Origin: Thiobacillus sp. | Lineage (GTDB): Bacteria; Pseudomonadota; Gammaproteobacteria; Burkholderiales; Thiobacillaceae | Assembly: GCF_018780105.1 (NCBI RefSeq) | Contig: NZ_JADMKC010000002.1 | Span: 456,427 to 520,426 of the forward strand | Length of the DNA stretch: 64,000 nucleotides | Direction: 5' to 3' | Shown here: piece after piece, positions 45,686 to 57,183 of the stretch | How positions within the stretch are numbered: position 1 is the first letter of the stretch | Layout: each line of letters opens with the position of its first letter | The notes under the pieces: model-generated | What the model was told of the DNA's origin: nothing | Seen by the model: only the letters and a program-made list of their open reading frames with translations | Databases searched by the model: none | Program-made: the position numbers and the translations under genes

Positions 45686-47044
45686 ATGCGGAGCATGTGG
45701 GGATTCGTGTTGGCCTTGGTGGTCGGCAGCGTGCAGGCGGCGGTGACGGATGTCACGCTGGACAATGGCATGCGGGTGATCGTGCAGGAGGATCATCGCG
45801 CGCCGGTGATGGTGTCGCAGGTGTGGTATCGCGCCGGTTCGATGGACGAATTCAACGGCACCACGGGGGTGGCGCACGTGCTCGAGCACATGATGTTCAA
45901 GGGGACGAAAACCGTGCCGCCGGGCGAGTTCTCGAAAAAAATTGCGGCGGCGGGCGGGCGCGAAAATGCGTTTACCAGCCGCGACTACACGGCGTATTTC
46001 CAGCAGATGCAGAAGGACCGGCTGGAACTGTCGATGCAGCTGGAAGCCGACCGTATGGCCAATCTGGTGATCAGCGACGAATTGTTTGCCAAGGAAATCC
46101 AGGTGGTGATGGAAGAGCGCCGCCTGCGCACCGACGACCAGCCGCAGTCGGTGGTGTACGAACGCCTGATGGCGAACGCGTATCAAACCCACCCCTACCG
46201 TCGACCTATCATCGGCTGGATGGATGATCTCGAGAACATGAGCGCCCAGGATGCGCGCGACTGGTATGCGCGCTGGTATGTGCCCAACAACGCCACGCTG
46301 GTAGTGGCGGGCGATGTGAAGGCCGATGAGGTGATCGCGCTGGCCAGACAAACCTTCGGCAAGTTGCCGTCGCGCGCCTTGCCGTTGCGCAAGCCGCAGG
46401 ACGAACCGGCCCAGCTCGGCAACAAACGCATCGTGGTCAAGGCGCCGGCGCAACTGCCCTACCTGCTGATGGCGTGGCACGCCCCGACCCTGAAGGACTG
46501 GCAACTGGACGCTACCCCGTATGCCCTGCAGATACTGGCGGGCGTACTGTCGGGCAACGATTCGGCCCGGCTGCAGAAATCGCTGGTCAAGACGCAGCAG
46601 ATTGCGGTGGACGCGAGTGCGGGCTACGACCCCGTGTCGCGCGGGCCGGGCATGTTCATGATCGATGCGACGCTGGCGCCGGGCAAGACGACCGCAGGAC
46701 TGGAACAGGCCATCCGCAGCGAAATCGGCCGCATCCAGCGTGAAGGCATCAGTGAGGCCGAGCTTGCGCGGGTCAAGGCACAAGTGATTGCGGCCGACGT
46801 CTACCAGCGCGATTCGCTGTTTTATCAGGCGATGCAGCTCGGCGAATACGCCACGGCAGGTCTGCCGCCGGAAGCGCTGGCACGCCGTGTCGACAAACTG
46901 CGCGCCGTCACTGCGGCGCAGGTGCAGGCCGCGGCGCAGCAATACCTGCAGGATGATCAATTGAGCGTGGCCGAACTCGCTCCCCAGGCCTTGAAACCGC
47001 AACCGCGCCGCGCGGCCGTGTCGGGAGTGCGTCATGTCAATTAA
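45686..47044 (+). CDS. M16-family zinc peptidase (catalytic)
   Basis: A 452-residue periplasmic peptidase of the pitrilysin (M16) family. The inverted zinc motif HxxEH is intact (H64, E67, H68 in AHVLEHMMF), with the distal glutamate in VVMEERRLRTDD. A signal peptide (cleavage near VQA-AV) sends it to the periplasm. It overlaps the next gene by 11 bases; that gene encodes a homologue that lost the motif, so the pair likely forms a heterodimer as in mitochondrial processing peptidase. Confidence 0.9.
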   Translation: MRSMWGFVLALVVGSVQAAVTDVTLDNGMRVIVQEDHRAPVMVSQVWYRAGSMDEFNGTTGVAHVLEHMMFKGTKTVPPGEFSKKIAAAGGRENAFTSRDYTAYFQQMQKDRLELSMQLEADRMANLVISDELFAKEIQVVMEERRLRTDDQPQSVVYERLMANAYQTHPYRRPIIGWMDDLENMSAQDARDWYARWYVPNNATLVVAGDVKADEVIALARQTFGKLPSRALPLRKPQDEPAQLGNKRIVVKAPAQLPYLLMAWHAPTLKDWQLDATPYALQILAGVLSGNDSARLQKSLVKTQQIAVDASAGYDPVSRGPGMFMIDATLAPGKTTAGLEQAIRSEIGRIQREGISEAELARVKAQVIAADVYQRDSLFYQAMQLGEYATAGLPPEALARRVDKLRAVTAAQVQAAAQQYLQDDQLSVAELAPQALKPQPRRAAVSGVRHVN

Positions 47045-48341
47045 GCGTTTTGTCAGTGTTTTGCTGTTGAGCCTGCCGCTGTCGGCGCAGGCCGCGATTA
47101 GCATCCAGAATTGGCAAACCCCGCAGGGCGCGCGCGTGTATTTCGTCGAGAGCCACGAACTGCCGATGCTGGATATTTCGGTCGATTTTCCGGGCGGCAG
47201 TGCGCGCGATCCGGCCAACCAGCCGGGGCTGGCCCAGTTGACCCACGGCCTGCTCGATCAGGGCGCGGGCGGGCTGTCCGATTCCGAAATTGCGCACCGT
47301 CTGGCCGATGTCGGTGCCGAGTTAGGCGGCACGTTTGAGCGTGACCGTGCGGGTGTCACCCTGCGCACGTTGTCGTCCGGCGCCGAAAAAACCGCTGCGC
47401 TGGCGTTGCTGGCGCGGGTGCTGCAACAGCCCGAGTTTCCGCAGGCGGTCATCAAGCGCGAAAAACAGCGTCTGATTGCGGGCATCCGCGAAGCCGAAGC
47501 CGACCCCGGCACGGTCGCCGGGAAGGCGTTTTATCGTGCGCTGTATGGCACGCATCCGTATGCCCACGATGAGTCGGGCGACCCTGCTGCGATCGCAAAG
47601 CTCACGCGTGGCGACTTGCAGGCGTTTTATCGTGCGTACTACAGCGCGCCCAATGCGGTGATTGCGCTGATGGGCGACATCAGCCGCACTGAGGCCGAGG
47701 CCATCGCGGCACGGCTGGCGGCAGGCTTGTCGACGGCGGCGCGCGTGGCCGAACTGCCGAAGCCTGTTCCGGCGCCGGTCTCCGATACGCGCATCGCCCA
47801 CCCGTCCACGCAAAGCCATGTGCTGGTGGGCGCGCTGGGGATGGCGCGCAGCGATCCCGATTTCTTTCCGCTGTTTGTCGGCAACTATGTGCTGGGCGGC
47901 GGCGGTTTTGATTCGCGGCTGATGAAAGAAGTGCGTGACAAGCGCGGCTATGCCTACAGCGCTTACAGTTATTTCATCCCCATGCAGGCGGCCGGACCGT
48001 TCCAGCTCGGCCTGCAGACCAAGCTCGAGCAGACCGGCGACGCCCTCAAGGTGGCCAAGGACACGCTGCGGCAGTTCATCGCCGCGGGGCCGAGCGAGGC
48101 TGAACTCACGCAGGCCAAGTCCAACCTGACCGGCGGCTTTCCGCTGCGCATCGACAGCAACAAGAAGATACTCGACTACCTGTCGGTGATCGGTTTTTAC
48201 AATTTGCCGCTGGACTACCTGGACACTTGGGTGGGCAAGGTCAATGCCGTCGATGTGGCAGCCGTGAAGCGGGCGTTTGCGCGCCGGCTGGATGCCGACA
48301 AGCTGGTGACCGTGGTGGTGGGGGCCGAGGGTGCTCGCTAA
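47034..48341 (+). CDS. M16-family peptidase-like protein, zinc motif lost
   Basis: A 435-residue homologue of the upstream peptidase with a signal peptide (SLPLSAQA). At the position of HVLEH it has QLTHG (residues 68-72), so neither zinc histidine nor the catalytic glutamate is in place. The C-terminal domain RLMKEVRDKRGYAYSAYS with the Arg-Tyr pair used in substrate binding is kept. This is the beta-type partner that shapes the substrate cavity in M16B dimers. Confidence 0.88.
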   Translation: MSIKRFVSVLLLSLPLSAQAAISIQNWQTPQGARVYFVESHELPMLDISVDFPGGSARDPANQPGLAQLTHGLLDQGAGGLSDSEIAHRLADVGAELGGTFERDRAGVTLRTLSSGAEKTAALALLARVLQQPEFPQAVIKREKQRLIAGIREAEADPGTVAGKAFYRALYGTHPYAHDESGDPAAIAKLTRGDLQAFYRAYYSAPNAVIALMGDISRTEAEAIAARLAAGLSTAARVAELPKPVPAPVSDTRIAHPSTQSHVLVGALGMARSDPDFFPLFVGNYVLGGGGFDSRLMKEVRDKRGYAYSAYSYFIPMQAAGPFQLGLQTKLEQTGDALKVAKDTLRQFIAAGPSEAELTQAKSNLTGGFPLRIDSNKKILDYLSVIGFYNLPLDYLDTWVGKVNAVDVAAVKRAFARRLDADKLVTVVVGAEGAR

Positions 48342-48906
48342 ACGTGCCGCACCGAAGCGGGCGCATGGGGTCGCCAACCGGGTGCGCATCATCGGCGGCA
48401 AGTACCGCCGCCGTTTGCTGGATTTTCCCGACGCCGACGGTTTGCGTCCCACGCCCGATCGCGTGCGCGAGACCTTGTTCAACTGGTTGGGACAGGATTT
48501 GCCGGGCTGGACCTGCCTCGATCTGTTTGCCGGCAGCGGCGCGCTGGGGTTCGAGGCCGCCTCGCGCGGCGCGGCGCGCGTCATCATGATCGAGCGTGAC
48601 GCCCAGGCCAGCCGCGCTCTGGAGCAAAACCGCGCGATGCTGGGCGCCAATCAGGTCGACATTCTGCGCGTCGATGCGCTGGCTTGGCTGGCGAACAATC
48701 GCGAGTCCTTCGAGCTGGTTTTTGTCGATCCCCCGTTCGATAGCGGGCTGGCTGCGGCCGTGTTGCCCAATCTGGGTACGCACCTGAAATCCGGCGGCCA
48801 AGCCTACGTCGAACAAGCCATGCCGGTGGTCGCACCGCCCGGGCTTATCATCCAGCGCAGCGGGCGCGCAGGGCGTTCGCATTTTGCGTTGCTGATCAAG
48901 GAGTAA
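48331..48906 (+). CDS. rsmD: 16S rRNA m2G966 methyltransferase RsmD
   Basis: RsmD methylates G966 of 16S rRNA using SAM. The 191-residue protein has the start block RVRIIGGKYRRR, SAM motif I DLFAGSGALGFEA and the catalytic VFVDPPFD (family motif DPPY/F). Starts GTG 48331 inside the M16 gene end. Followed three bases later by coaD, a classical pair. Confidence 0.94.
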   Translation: MLAKRAAPKRAHGVANRVRIIGGKYRRRLLDFPDADGLRPTPDRVRETLFNWLGQDLPGWTCLDLFAGSGALGFEAASRGAARVIMIERDAQASRALEQNRAMLGANQVDILRVDALAWLANNRESFELVFVDPPFDSGLAAAVLPNLGTHLKSGGQAYVEQAMPVVAPPGLIIQRSGRAGRSHFALLIKE

Positions 48907-49662
<756 letters not shown>

Positions 49663-49665
49663 AAC

Positions 49666-51630
49666 TCAGGCCGTTTTGGCCAGCTGTACCCCGCTGAGGT
49701 CGTCGGCCAGGGCATCGACTATGCGCGTGTTGATGCGCGCAAGATTGTCCATCTGGTCGGTCACCGTCCCTATCGTCGCATCGAGTTCGGCAATCCGGTC
49801 GTCCAGCGTTTCGGTCGCGGCGTGAATGCGGCTGACGCTTTCCAGGCGGCGTTTCAGCTGGATTTTATGCTCGCGGATCTGGGTTTCCATCGGTGAAATC
49901 GTCGCCTTGAGCCAGGCTTCGGTTTCGCTGTTGGCCAGTTCGAACACCTGCACTACCTTGCTGGCCAGGGTTTCGAAGAAGCGCGCCGTCAGCTGGCGCT
50001 GGCCGACGGTCAGCATTTTGAGCGTGGTATTGAAGCGCTCATCGAAAATCCGTTCCAGCCGGGTCATCTCCTTGCAGTATTTTCCCAAGCTGTAGTCCGG
50101 CGGACTGACCGCTGCCAGTCCATGTTCGTCGCTGAACTTCTGGTACATCGCATCCATCATGGCGCGGATTTCCAGGATGACATCGCTCGATGCATTCAGA
50201 TTGGCGTCAACCTGGCGGAAGAAGTGCCCCATTGCCTCGCGCAGCCCGGCGCTGAAATAGCTTTTTTCCATGGCCTGGCGGACCTGGCTCACCTCGCGCT
50301 TCAGCGCGGGCATGCCCAGATGGTCGCGCAACACGTCCACCCGCGAGGCAAACACGTTGCGCAGCGCATTGAACTGCTGCAAACCGCGCTCAAACTGCTG
50401 TTTGTCTTCGTTGGCTTTGCTCATCATGCTCTGGATCACGCCGCGGTTCTTGCCACGCAGGCTTTCCAGCTCATCGACCTGATCCTGGATCGCAGCGAGC
50501 CGGGTTTCCAGCAGCTCGGTGGCCTTGACCACCGCATTCTCGACGACCAGCTGCGAGGATTCGCCGACCAGCGCCTGTTTGCACGGAATGAGTTCCTGCG
50601 TCAGGGCGGCTTCCAGCTCGGGCAGGCGGCTTCTCGTCAGCAACGCGGCGTCGCCGCGCACTTTTGCCACCAGCGCCTTGTGGGCCGACACCGGATAGAT
50701 CTGGTTGATCGGCAGCTCAAGCAGGGCCGCGCTGCTGGCCGCCTGCTTGGTGATTTCTGCGTTGATTTCGGTCTCGGTCTTGAGTTCGTCCCACAGCCCG
50801 TCAATCTTGTTGAGCACCACCAGGCGGGCGCGGCTGGCGCCGCCGAGCGGGGCAATGTGGTGGTGCCAGATTTCGATGTCGGACTTGGTCACACCGGTGT
50901 CGGCTGCCAGCAGAAACAGCACCGCGTGGGCGCTAGGCAGCATGCTGAGTGTGAGCTCGGGTTCGGTGCCAATGGCGTTCAGCCCCGGCGTATCGAGAAT
51001 GACCAGCCCCTGTTTCAGCAAGGGATGCGGGAAATTGATCAGGGCGTGGCGCCAGCGCGGAATATCGATGTGGCCGTCGTGCGCCAGGTGGCGGGCGGTT
51101 TCCTCGTCTTCCGGGTCGATCAGACCATAGGCTTCGGCCGTGGCGGCGTCGACGCGCAGGGTGTCGGCCAGCCGCATCAGCGCGGCGCTCATTTCGTCGG
51201 CCGAATCGAGGTTGAGCGGGAATTCGGACCAAGCGGCGGCATCGTGCTTGAAATCGGCCAGGCTGCCGGGCTGGGTCTTGGTTTCGATCGGCAACAGGCG
51301 TAGCGAGGCCGCGCGCAGTGGCGTGTAATACAGCTCGGTGGGGCACATCGTGGTGCGCCCGGCGGACGACGGCAGCACACGCTGGCGGTAATCCGAAAAG
51401 AAAATGGCGTTGATGAGCTCGGATTTGCCGCGTGAGAATTCCGCGACAAAGGCCACGTTCAACGTGTCTTCCTGCAGGCGGCCGAGCAGCTGGTTCAGCC
51501 GCAGCTCGGAGTCGGCATCGCTCAGTTCCTGGATGTTGAGCCAGTCGCGCAAGGCTTCGACGCGTACATAGACCGCGTCGCGCCAACGGCTGTAGTGCTC
51601 AAATTCATCGACCAGAGTGGTGGAAGTCAT
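49666..51630 (-). CDS. Dynamin-like large GTPase
   Basis: A 654-residue bacterial dynamin family protein. G1 is FVAEFSRGKSELINAIF (residues 61-77) where the first P-loop glycine is alanine (A63) and the last is Ser-Glu rather than Ser-Thr. G3 is LVILDTPGLNAIG and G4 VVLNKIDG. The C-terminal half is long, with helical stretches (about 365-420 and 590-640). These proteins remodel membranes; most known bacterial cases act in pairs, while this gene is single, next to mutM and convergent with the ferredoxin gene. Function not certain. Confidence 0.85.
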   Translation of the reverse strand: MTSTTLVDEFEHYSRWRDAVYVRVEALRDWLNIQELSDADSELRLNQLLGRLQEDTLNVAFVAEFSRGKSELINAIFFSDYRQRVLPSSAGRTTMCPTELYYTPLRAASLRLLPIETKTQPGSLADFKHDAAAWSEFPLNLDSADEMSAALMRLADTLRVDAATAEAYGLIDPEDEETARHLAHDGHIDIPRWRHALINFPHPLLKQGLVILDTPGLNAIGTEPELTLSMLPSAHAVLFLLAADTGVTKSDIEIWHHHIAPLGGASRARLVVLNKIDGLWDELKTETEINAEITKQAASSAALLELPINQIYPVSAHKALVAKVRGDAALLTRSRLPELEAALTQELIPCKQALVGESSQLVVENAVVKATELLETRLAAIQDQVDELESLRGKNRGVIQSMMSKANEDKQQFERGLQQFNALRNVFASRVDVLRDHLGMPALKREVSQVRQAMEKSYFSAGLREAMGHFFRQVDANLNASSDVILEIRAMMDAMYQKFSDEHGLAAVSPPDYSLGKYCKEMTRLERIFDERFNTTLKMLTVGQRQLTARFFETLASKVVQVFELANSETEAWLKATISPMETQIREHKIQLKRRLESVSRIHAATETLDDRIAELDATIGTVTDQMDNLARINTRIVDALADDLSGVQLAKTA

Positions 51631-51709
51631 GGGGTTGGTTTTTCAGCTGAAGCGCGCCTATTTAACGACAGTTTGATGACAAACTTGATTGCCGTGTGGG
51701 TTTGCAATC

Positions 51710-52522
51710 TTAACGCTGGCAGGTCGGGCAGTAAAAGCTGGCGCGCTGGCCCTGCACGATACGCCGGATCGGCGTGGCGCAGGTTTTACAGGGTAAGCCT
51801 GCGCGGTCGTACACCCGTGTTTGTAGCTGAAAATACCCGAGTTCGCCGCTGCTGTGAACGTAGTCGCGCAAGGAACTGCCGCCTGCCGCGATGGCCGCCG
51901 TCAGTACCTGCTTGATCGCGGCCGCCAGTCGGGCACAGGCCGGGCGGCTCAGCCGCCGTGCGGCGGTGGCGGGACGGATGCCAGCGTGAAACAGCGATTC
52001 GGACGCATAAATATTGCCGACCCCGACCACCACCTGCGCATCCATGATGACCTGCTTGATGGCCGCGTTGCGGCGCTGGCATTGCGCGTGCAGATAGGCG
52101 GCGTCGAATTCAGCAGTGAGCGGTTCCGGCCCCAGATGCGCCAGCAAGGGGTGGTGCGTGGCATCGTCGGCCCACAGCACTGCGCCAAAGCGGCGCGGGT
52201 CGCGCAAGCGTAGCATGGTGCCGTCGTCGAATAGCCAGTCGACATGATCGTGCAGCGCTGCCGGTTCCCCGGGCCCGGCAAAACGCAGGCTGCCCGACAT
52301 GCCCAGATGCACGATCTGGGTGGTCGCGCCAAAGTCGAACAGCAGATATTTGCCGCGCCGGGCAAGGCCACGCAGCGTCTGCCCGGCCAGTTTTGTGCCC
52401 AGATCGTCCGGCACTGGCCAGCGCAGGCGCGGGTTGCGCACCACGATGCGCGTCAAGGTGCGCCCCTGCAGACGCGGCAACAGTCCCAGACGGGTGGTTT
52501 CAACTTCGGGTAATTCGGGCAT
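51710..52522 (-). CDS. mutM: Formamidopyrimidine-DNA glycosylase MutM (Fpg)
   Basis: A 270-residue bifunctional glycosylase/AP-lyase for 8-oxoguanine. The catalytic N-terminus PELPEVET is right at the start (Met removed gives Pro as nucleophile, followed by Glu), the lysine region GRRG-like LARRGKYLLFD is present, and the C-terminal zinc finger has C-x2-C and C-x2-C (CKTC...CPTC). The ATG at 52522 is required because the proline must be residue 2. Diverges from the TolC gene. Confidence 0.95.
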   Translation of the reverse strand: MPELPEVETTRLGLLPRLQGRTLTRIVVRNPRLRWPVPDDLGTKLAGQTLRGLARRGKYLLFDFGATTQIVHLGMSGSLRFAGPGEPAALHDHVDWLFDDGTMLRLRDPRRFGAVLWADDATHHPLLAHLGPEPLTAEFDAAYLHAQCQRRNAAIKQVIMDAQVVVGVGNIYASESLFHAGIRPATAARRLSRPACARLAAAIKQVLTAAIAAGGSSLRDYVHSSGELGYFQLQTRVYDRAGLPCKTCATPIRRIVQGQRASFYCPTCQR

Positions 52523-52676
52523 TTTCAGGCTGATCGATCGGGCCGGGGCGCCGGTAAAATAAAGGCCCCCGTGCGGGGGCGTGTGCACAACGGTTTTGTT
52601 CGCAGGCGGGAACCTAACCGATACACTGCAATTCTATACAACGCTTTTCAACCTGGTTTCTTCGGCTTTCCCTATT

Positions 52677-54059
52677 TTGAACTCACGACTTTCCTTGCTG
52701 CTGGCGGCAGTCCTCAGCAGTGCAGCGCATGCTGCCGATCCGTTCGAGGTGTTTCCGCGCGTGCTGCCGTCGCCTGCGGCCGACTTGCGTCCGGCCGCGG
52801 TGTGCAATCCGGCTGCACTGTCGGGCCCGCTCACCCTGGCGCATGCGGTAGAGCGCGCCTTGTGCGCCAACCCCGCCACGCGTAGCGCCTGGCTGGCGTC
52901 GCGGCTGCGCGCAGCCGAGCTGGGGCAGGCAAACAGTGCCTATCTGCCCGACGTGACGATCAGCGGCAATCTGGGGCGCAACGGCGACAGCGTGCTGCCG
53001 AACGATTACACTTCGTGGCAAATCGGCCTGGATGCGCAATATCTGCTGTACGACTTCGGCGGCCGCGAAGCGCGCAGCGAGGCGGCCGAATCCCTGCTGG
53101 CGGCTTCGCTCGCCAGCCATGAAGCCAGCGTGCGCGATCTGTACCTGCAGACCGTGACCGCCTATTTCAATCTGTTGACGGCCCAGGCTGCGGTAGTCGC
53201 CGCGCGCGAGGTCGAGGCATCGGCGCTGGCCGCGTTCAAGGCCGCCGATGCGCGGGTGGGCGCCGGCACCTCGATTCCGGTCGACCGCCTGCAGTCGAAA
53301 ACCCAGTACACCCAGCGCCAGATCGAGCGGATTCGTGCAGAAGGCACGGCGGCTCGCCTGCAGGGCGAACTGGCGGCCTTGATGGGCGATGCCAGCCAGA
53401 ACCGCTTTACGGTGGTGGATAACGATTGGGCGTTCAGCCAGACGCCGGATATCGACATCAAGGTGGATGCGCTGATCGAGGCCGCGCGCACCCGGCGCCC
53501 GGAATTGCGCGCGGCGGAGGCCACTCTGCTGGCGCGTGAAGCCGGGGTGAAGAGCGCCCGGGCTGATGGACTGCCGCGTTTGTCGGCATACGTGGATGCG
53601 CGGCGGCAGGACCTGGATGCGCTGGCGATCGACAGTTCCAGTGTCGGCGTCAGCCTGACCATTCCCCTGTTCACCGGTTACCGCAATACCTACCAGATCG
53701 CCGCCGCACAAACCCAGGCGGCCCTGGCGGCCGTCGACCGCGACAGCGTGAACAATCAGGTGGCACTCGACGTGTGGCGTGCGTATTACAAACTGAAAAG
53801 TGAAACCGAAGCGGACAGCCGCAGCACCGATCTGGTGGAAAGCGCGGCGGCGGCGGAAAAACTCGCGCTCGGCCGGTATCAGGCCGGGCTCGGCATTCTG
53901 CTCGACGTGCTGAGCGCGCAGGCCAGTCTGGCGCAGGCGCGCTACACCCAGTTGCTGACGCAACTGGGGCTGCGCGTGGCGCGCGCCGAGCTGGCGCAGG
54001 CGATGGGCGAATTGAGCTGGGACTGGATGGAACCCGCAGGGCGGGAAGGGACTAAATGA
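52677..54059 (+). CDS. TolC-family outer-membrane efflux protein
   Basis: A 460-residue outer-membrane channel. Two repeats of the long helical hairpin type are visible (QAAVVAAREVEASALAAFKAADARV and the later LALGRYQAGLGILLDVLSAQASL), with the GAGTSIPVDRLQ and PLFTGYRN blocks of TolC. The TTG at 52677 gives a clean signal peptide (LSLLLAAVLSSAAHA-AD); an upstream GTG at 52581 would add a 32-residue run that hides it, so TTG is preferred, with moderate certainty. It overlaps the MacA-like gene by ATGA. Confidence 0.88.
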   Translation: MNSRLSLLLAAVLSSAAHAADPFEVFPRVLPSPAADLRPAAVCNPAALSGPLTLAHAVERALCANPATRSAWLASRLRAAELGQANSAYLPDVTISGNLGRNGDSVLPNDYTSWQIGLDAQYLLYDFGGREARSEAAESLLAASLASHEASVRDLYLQTVTAYFNLLTAQAAVVAAREVEASALAAFKAADARVGAGTSIPVDRLQSKTQYTQRQIERIRAEGTAARLQGELAALMGDASQNRFTVVDNDWAFSQTPDIDIKVDALIEAARTRRPELRAAEATLLAREAGVKSARADGLPRLSAYVDARRQDLDALAIDSSSVGVSLTIPLFTGYRNTYQIAAAQTQAALAAVDRDSVNNQVALDVWRAYYKLKSETEADSRSTDLVESAAAAEKLALGRYQAGLGILLDVLSAQASLAQARYTQLLTQLGLRVARAELAQAMGELSWDWMEPAGREGTK

Positions 54060-55177
54060 AAAAATTCTGGATAGTGGTTTTACTGCTGCTGGCTGGCGCG
54101 GCGGGATGGTGGTGGAGCGGCAAGGACAAGGCGGACGAGCCGCAATTCCGCACCGAGACGGTGGATCGCGGCGACATCAGTGCGCAGGTGTCGGCCAACG
54201 GCACGCTCAACCCGGTCACGCTGGTCAATGTGGGCACCCAGGTGTCGGGTACGGTCAAGCGTATCGAGGCGGATTTCAACCAGCAGGTGAAGGCCGGGCA
54301 GGTACTGGCCGAGCTCGATCCGGCTTTGTTTCAGGCGGCGCTGGCGCAAAGCACGGCCAATCTCGCCAACGCGCAGGCGCAGCTGAATCTGGCGCAGGCC
54401 AACGCCGCGCGCATGCAGACTCTGTTCAAGCAGGAATACGTGTCGCGACTGGAACTCGATCAGGCCGTGGCGGCGCAGGCGCAGGCCGCGGCGCAGTTGC
54501 GGCTGGCGCGCGCGCAGCAGACGCGCGACGAGATCAACCTCGGCTTTACCACCATCCGTTCGCCGGTCGACGGTACCGTGATCGACCGCCAGGTGGATGT
54601 CGGCCAGACCGTGGCGGCGAGCTTCCAGACGCCGACGCTGTTCCAGATCGGCAAGGATCTGACGCGGATGCAGATCGATTCCACTGTGTCTGAAGCCGAC
54701 ATTGGCCAGATCAAGATCGGGCAGCCGGTCAAATTCCGCGTCGATGCGTTTCCCGATGCGGATTACAGCGGCGTGGTACGGCAGGTGCGGCTGAACGCCA
54801 AGACCGAGCAGAACGTCGTCACTTACAACGTGGTGGTCGACGTTGCCAACGCCGATCTGGCGCTGATGCCGGGGATGACCGCCAATCTGCGGGTGCAGGT
54901 GGAAACCCGTCCCGATGTGCTGCGGGTGCCGACCACGGCCTTGCGTTTCCGCCCGGTGGATGGCGCGACCGACGGCGCCAGCAAACCGCGTGGCTCTGCG
55001 GTCTATGTGCTGGTCAATGGCAAGCCGGAGCGCGTGAGCATCAAGACGGGCATCAGTGACAAGGCGTTTACCCAGATCGTCGGCGGCAAGCTGAAGGCGG
55101 GCGACGCGGTGATAGTGGCCGATCTCGGTACGAAAAAAGAAAACGGCAGCGGGATGCCGCGCGGGCGCCTGTTTTAA
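54056..55177 (+). CDS. MacA-like periplasmic adaptor protein
   Basis: A 373-residue membrane-fusion protein with one N-terminal helix, a lipoyl-type domain (GTQVSGTVKRIEADFNQQVKAG), a long alpha-hairpin (about 75-150) and a beta-barrel (VSEADIGQIKIGQPVKFRVDA). This type joins a MacB-class ABC transporter to TolC. Overlaps TolC and precedes the ABC ATPase gene without a gap. Confidence 0.9.
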   Translation: MKKFWIVVLLLLAGAAGWWWSGKDKADEPQFRTETVDRGDISAQVSANGTLNPVTLVNVGTQVSGTVKRIEADFNQQVKAGQVLAELDPALFQAALAQSTANLANAQAQLNLAQANAARMQTLFKQEYVSRLELDQAVAAQAQAAAQLRLARAQQTRDEINLGFTTIRSPVDGTVIDRQVDVGQTVAASFQTPTLFQIGKDLTRMQIDSTVSEADIGQIKIGQPVKFRVDAFPDADYSGVVRQVRLNAKTEQNVVTYNVVVDVANADLALMPGMTANLRVQVETRPDVLRVPTTALRFRPVDGATDGASKPRGSAVYVLVNGKPERVSIKTGISDKAFTQIVGGKLKAGDAVIVADLGTKKENGSGMPRGRLF

Positions 55178-55878
55178 ATGACGGCACCGCTGATCGAGGT
55201 GACCGCCCTCGAAAAGGATTATTCGACCGGCGCCGGCGTATTTCAGGCGCTGCGCGGCGTGAGCATGACGATTGCCGAGGGCGAGTTCGTCGCCATCATG
55301 GGCGCGTCGGGTTCGGGGAAAAGCACCTTCATGAATCTGCTCGGCTGTCTGGATCGCCCCACCCGCGGCAGTTATCGGTTAAATGGCCAGGATGTCGGCC
55401 GGATGACGTCGGATCAGCTGGCCGCCCTGCGCAATCGTGAAATCGGCTTCGTGTTTCAGGGCTTCAACCTGCTGCCGAAGCTGACTGCGCTCGACAATGT
55501 CGCGCTGCCGCTGATGTACGCCGGCATGGCGCGCGAGGCGCGGCGGCAGCGGGCGCAGGCGGTGCTGGAGCGGGTGGGCCTGGGCGAACGCTCGAACCAC
55601 ACGCCGCTGCAGTTGTCGGGCGGGCAGCAGCAGCGGGTGGCGATTGCGCGGGCGCTCGCCACGCGTCCGCGCATCATTTTTGCCGACGAGCCGACCGGTA
55701 ATCTCGATACCGAAACCAGCCGTCAGGTGATGGAGTTTTTCACCCAGCTCAATCGCGAAGAAGGCATCACCCTGGTGCTGGTCACCCATGAAGCCGACAT
55801 TGCCGACTATGCGCAGCGGCGCATTCGCTTTCAGGATGGCCGCGTGGTGGAAGACGTGACCCGCGCAGAGGTCGCAGC

Positions 55879-55882
<4 letters not shown>
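55178..55882 (+). CDS. MacB/LolD-class ABC transporter ATPase
   Basis: A 234-residue ATPase with Walker [11 protein letters not shown] (about 44-53), Q-loop [17 protein letters not shown], signature [15 protein letters not shown] and Walker [13 protein letters not shown]. It belongs to the MacB/LolD/FtsE class. In E. coli MacB this domain is fused to the permease; here it is a separate gene that overlaps the permease gene by ATGA. Confidence 0.92.
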
Positions 55883-57102
<1,220 letters not shown>

Positions 57103-57183
57103 TGGCTTGCGTGAACCTTGCTTGCCGGGAGGCATCCAAGGCTTAGAATCATGGCAAGCCACTCCCTCGACAAGGTAATCCGC

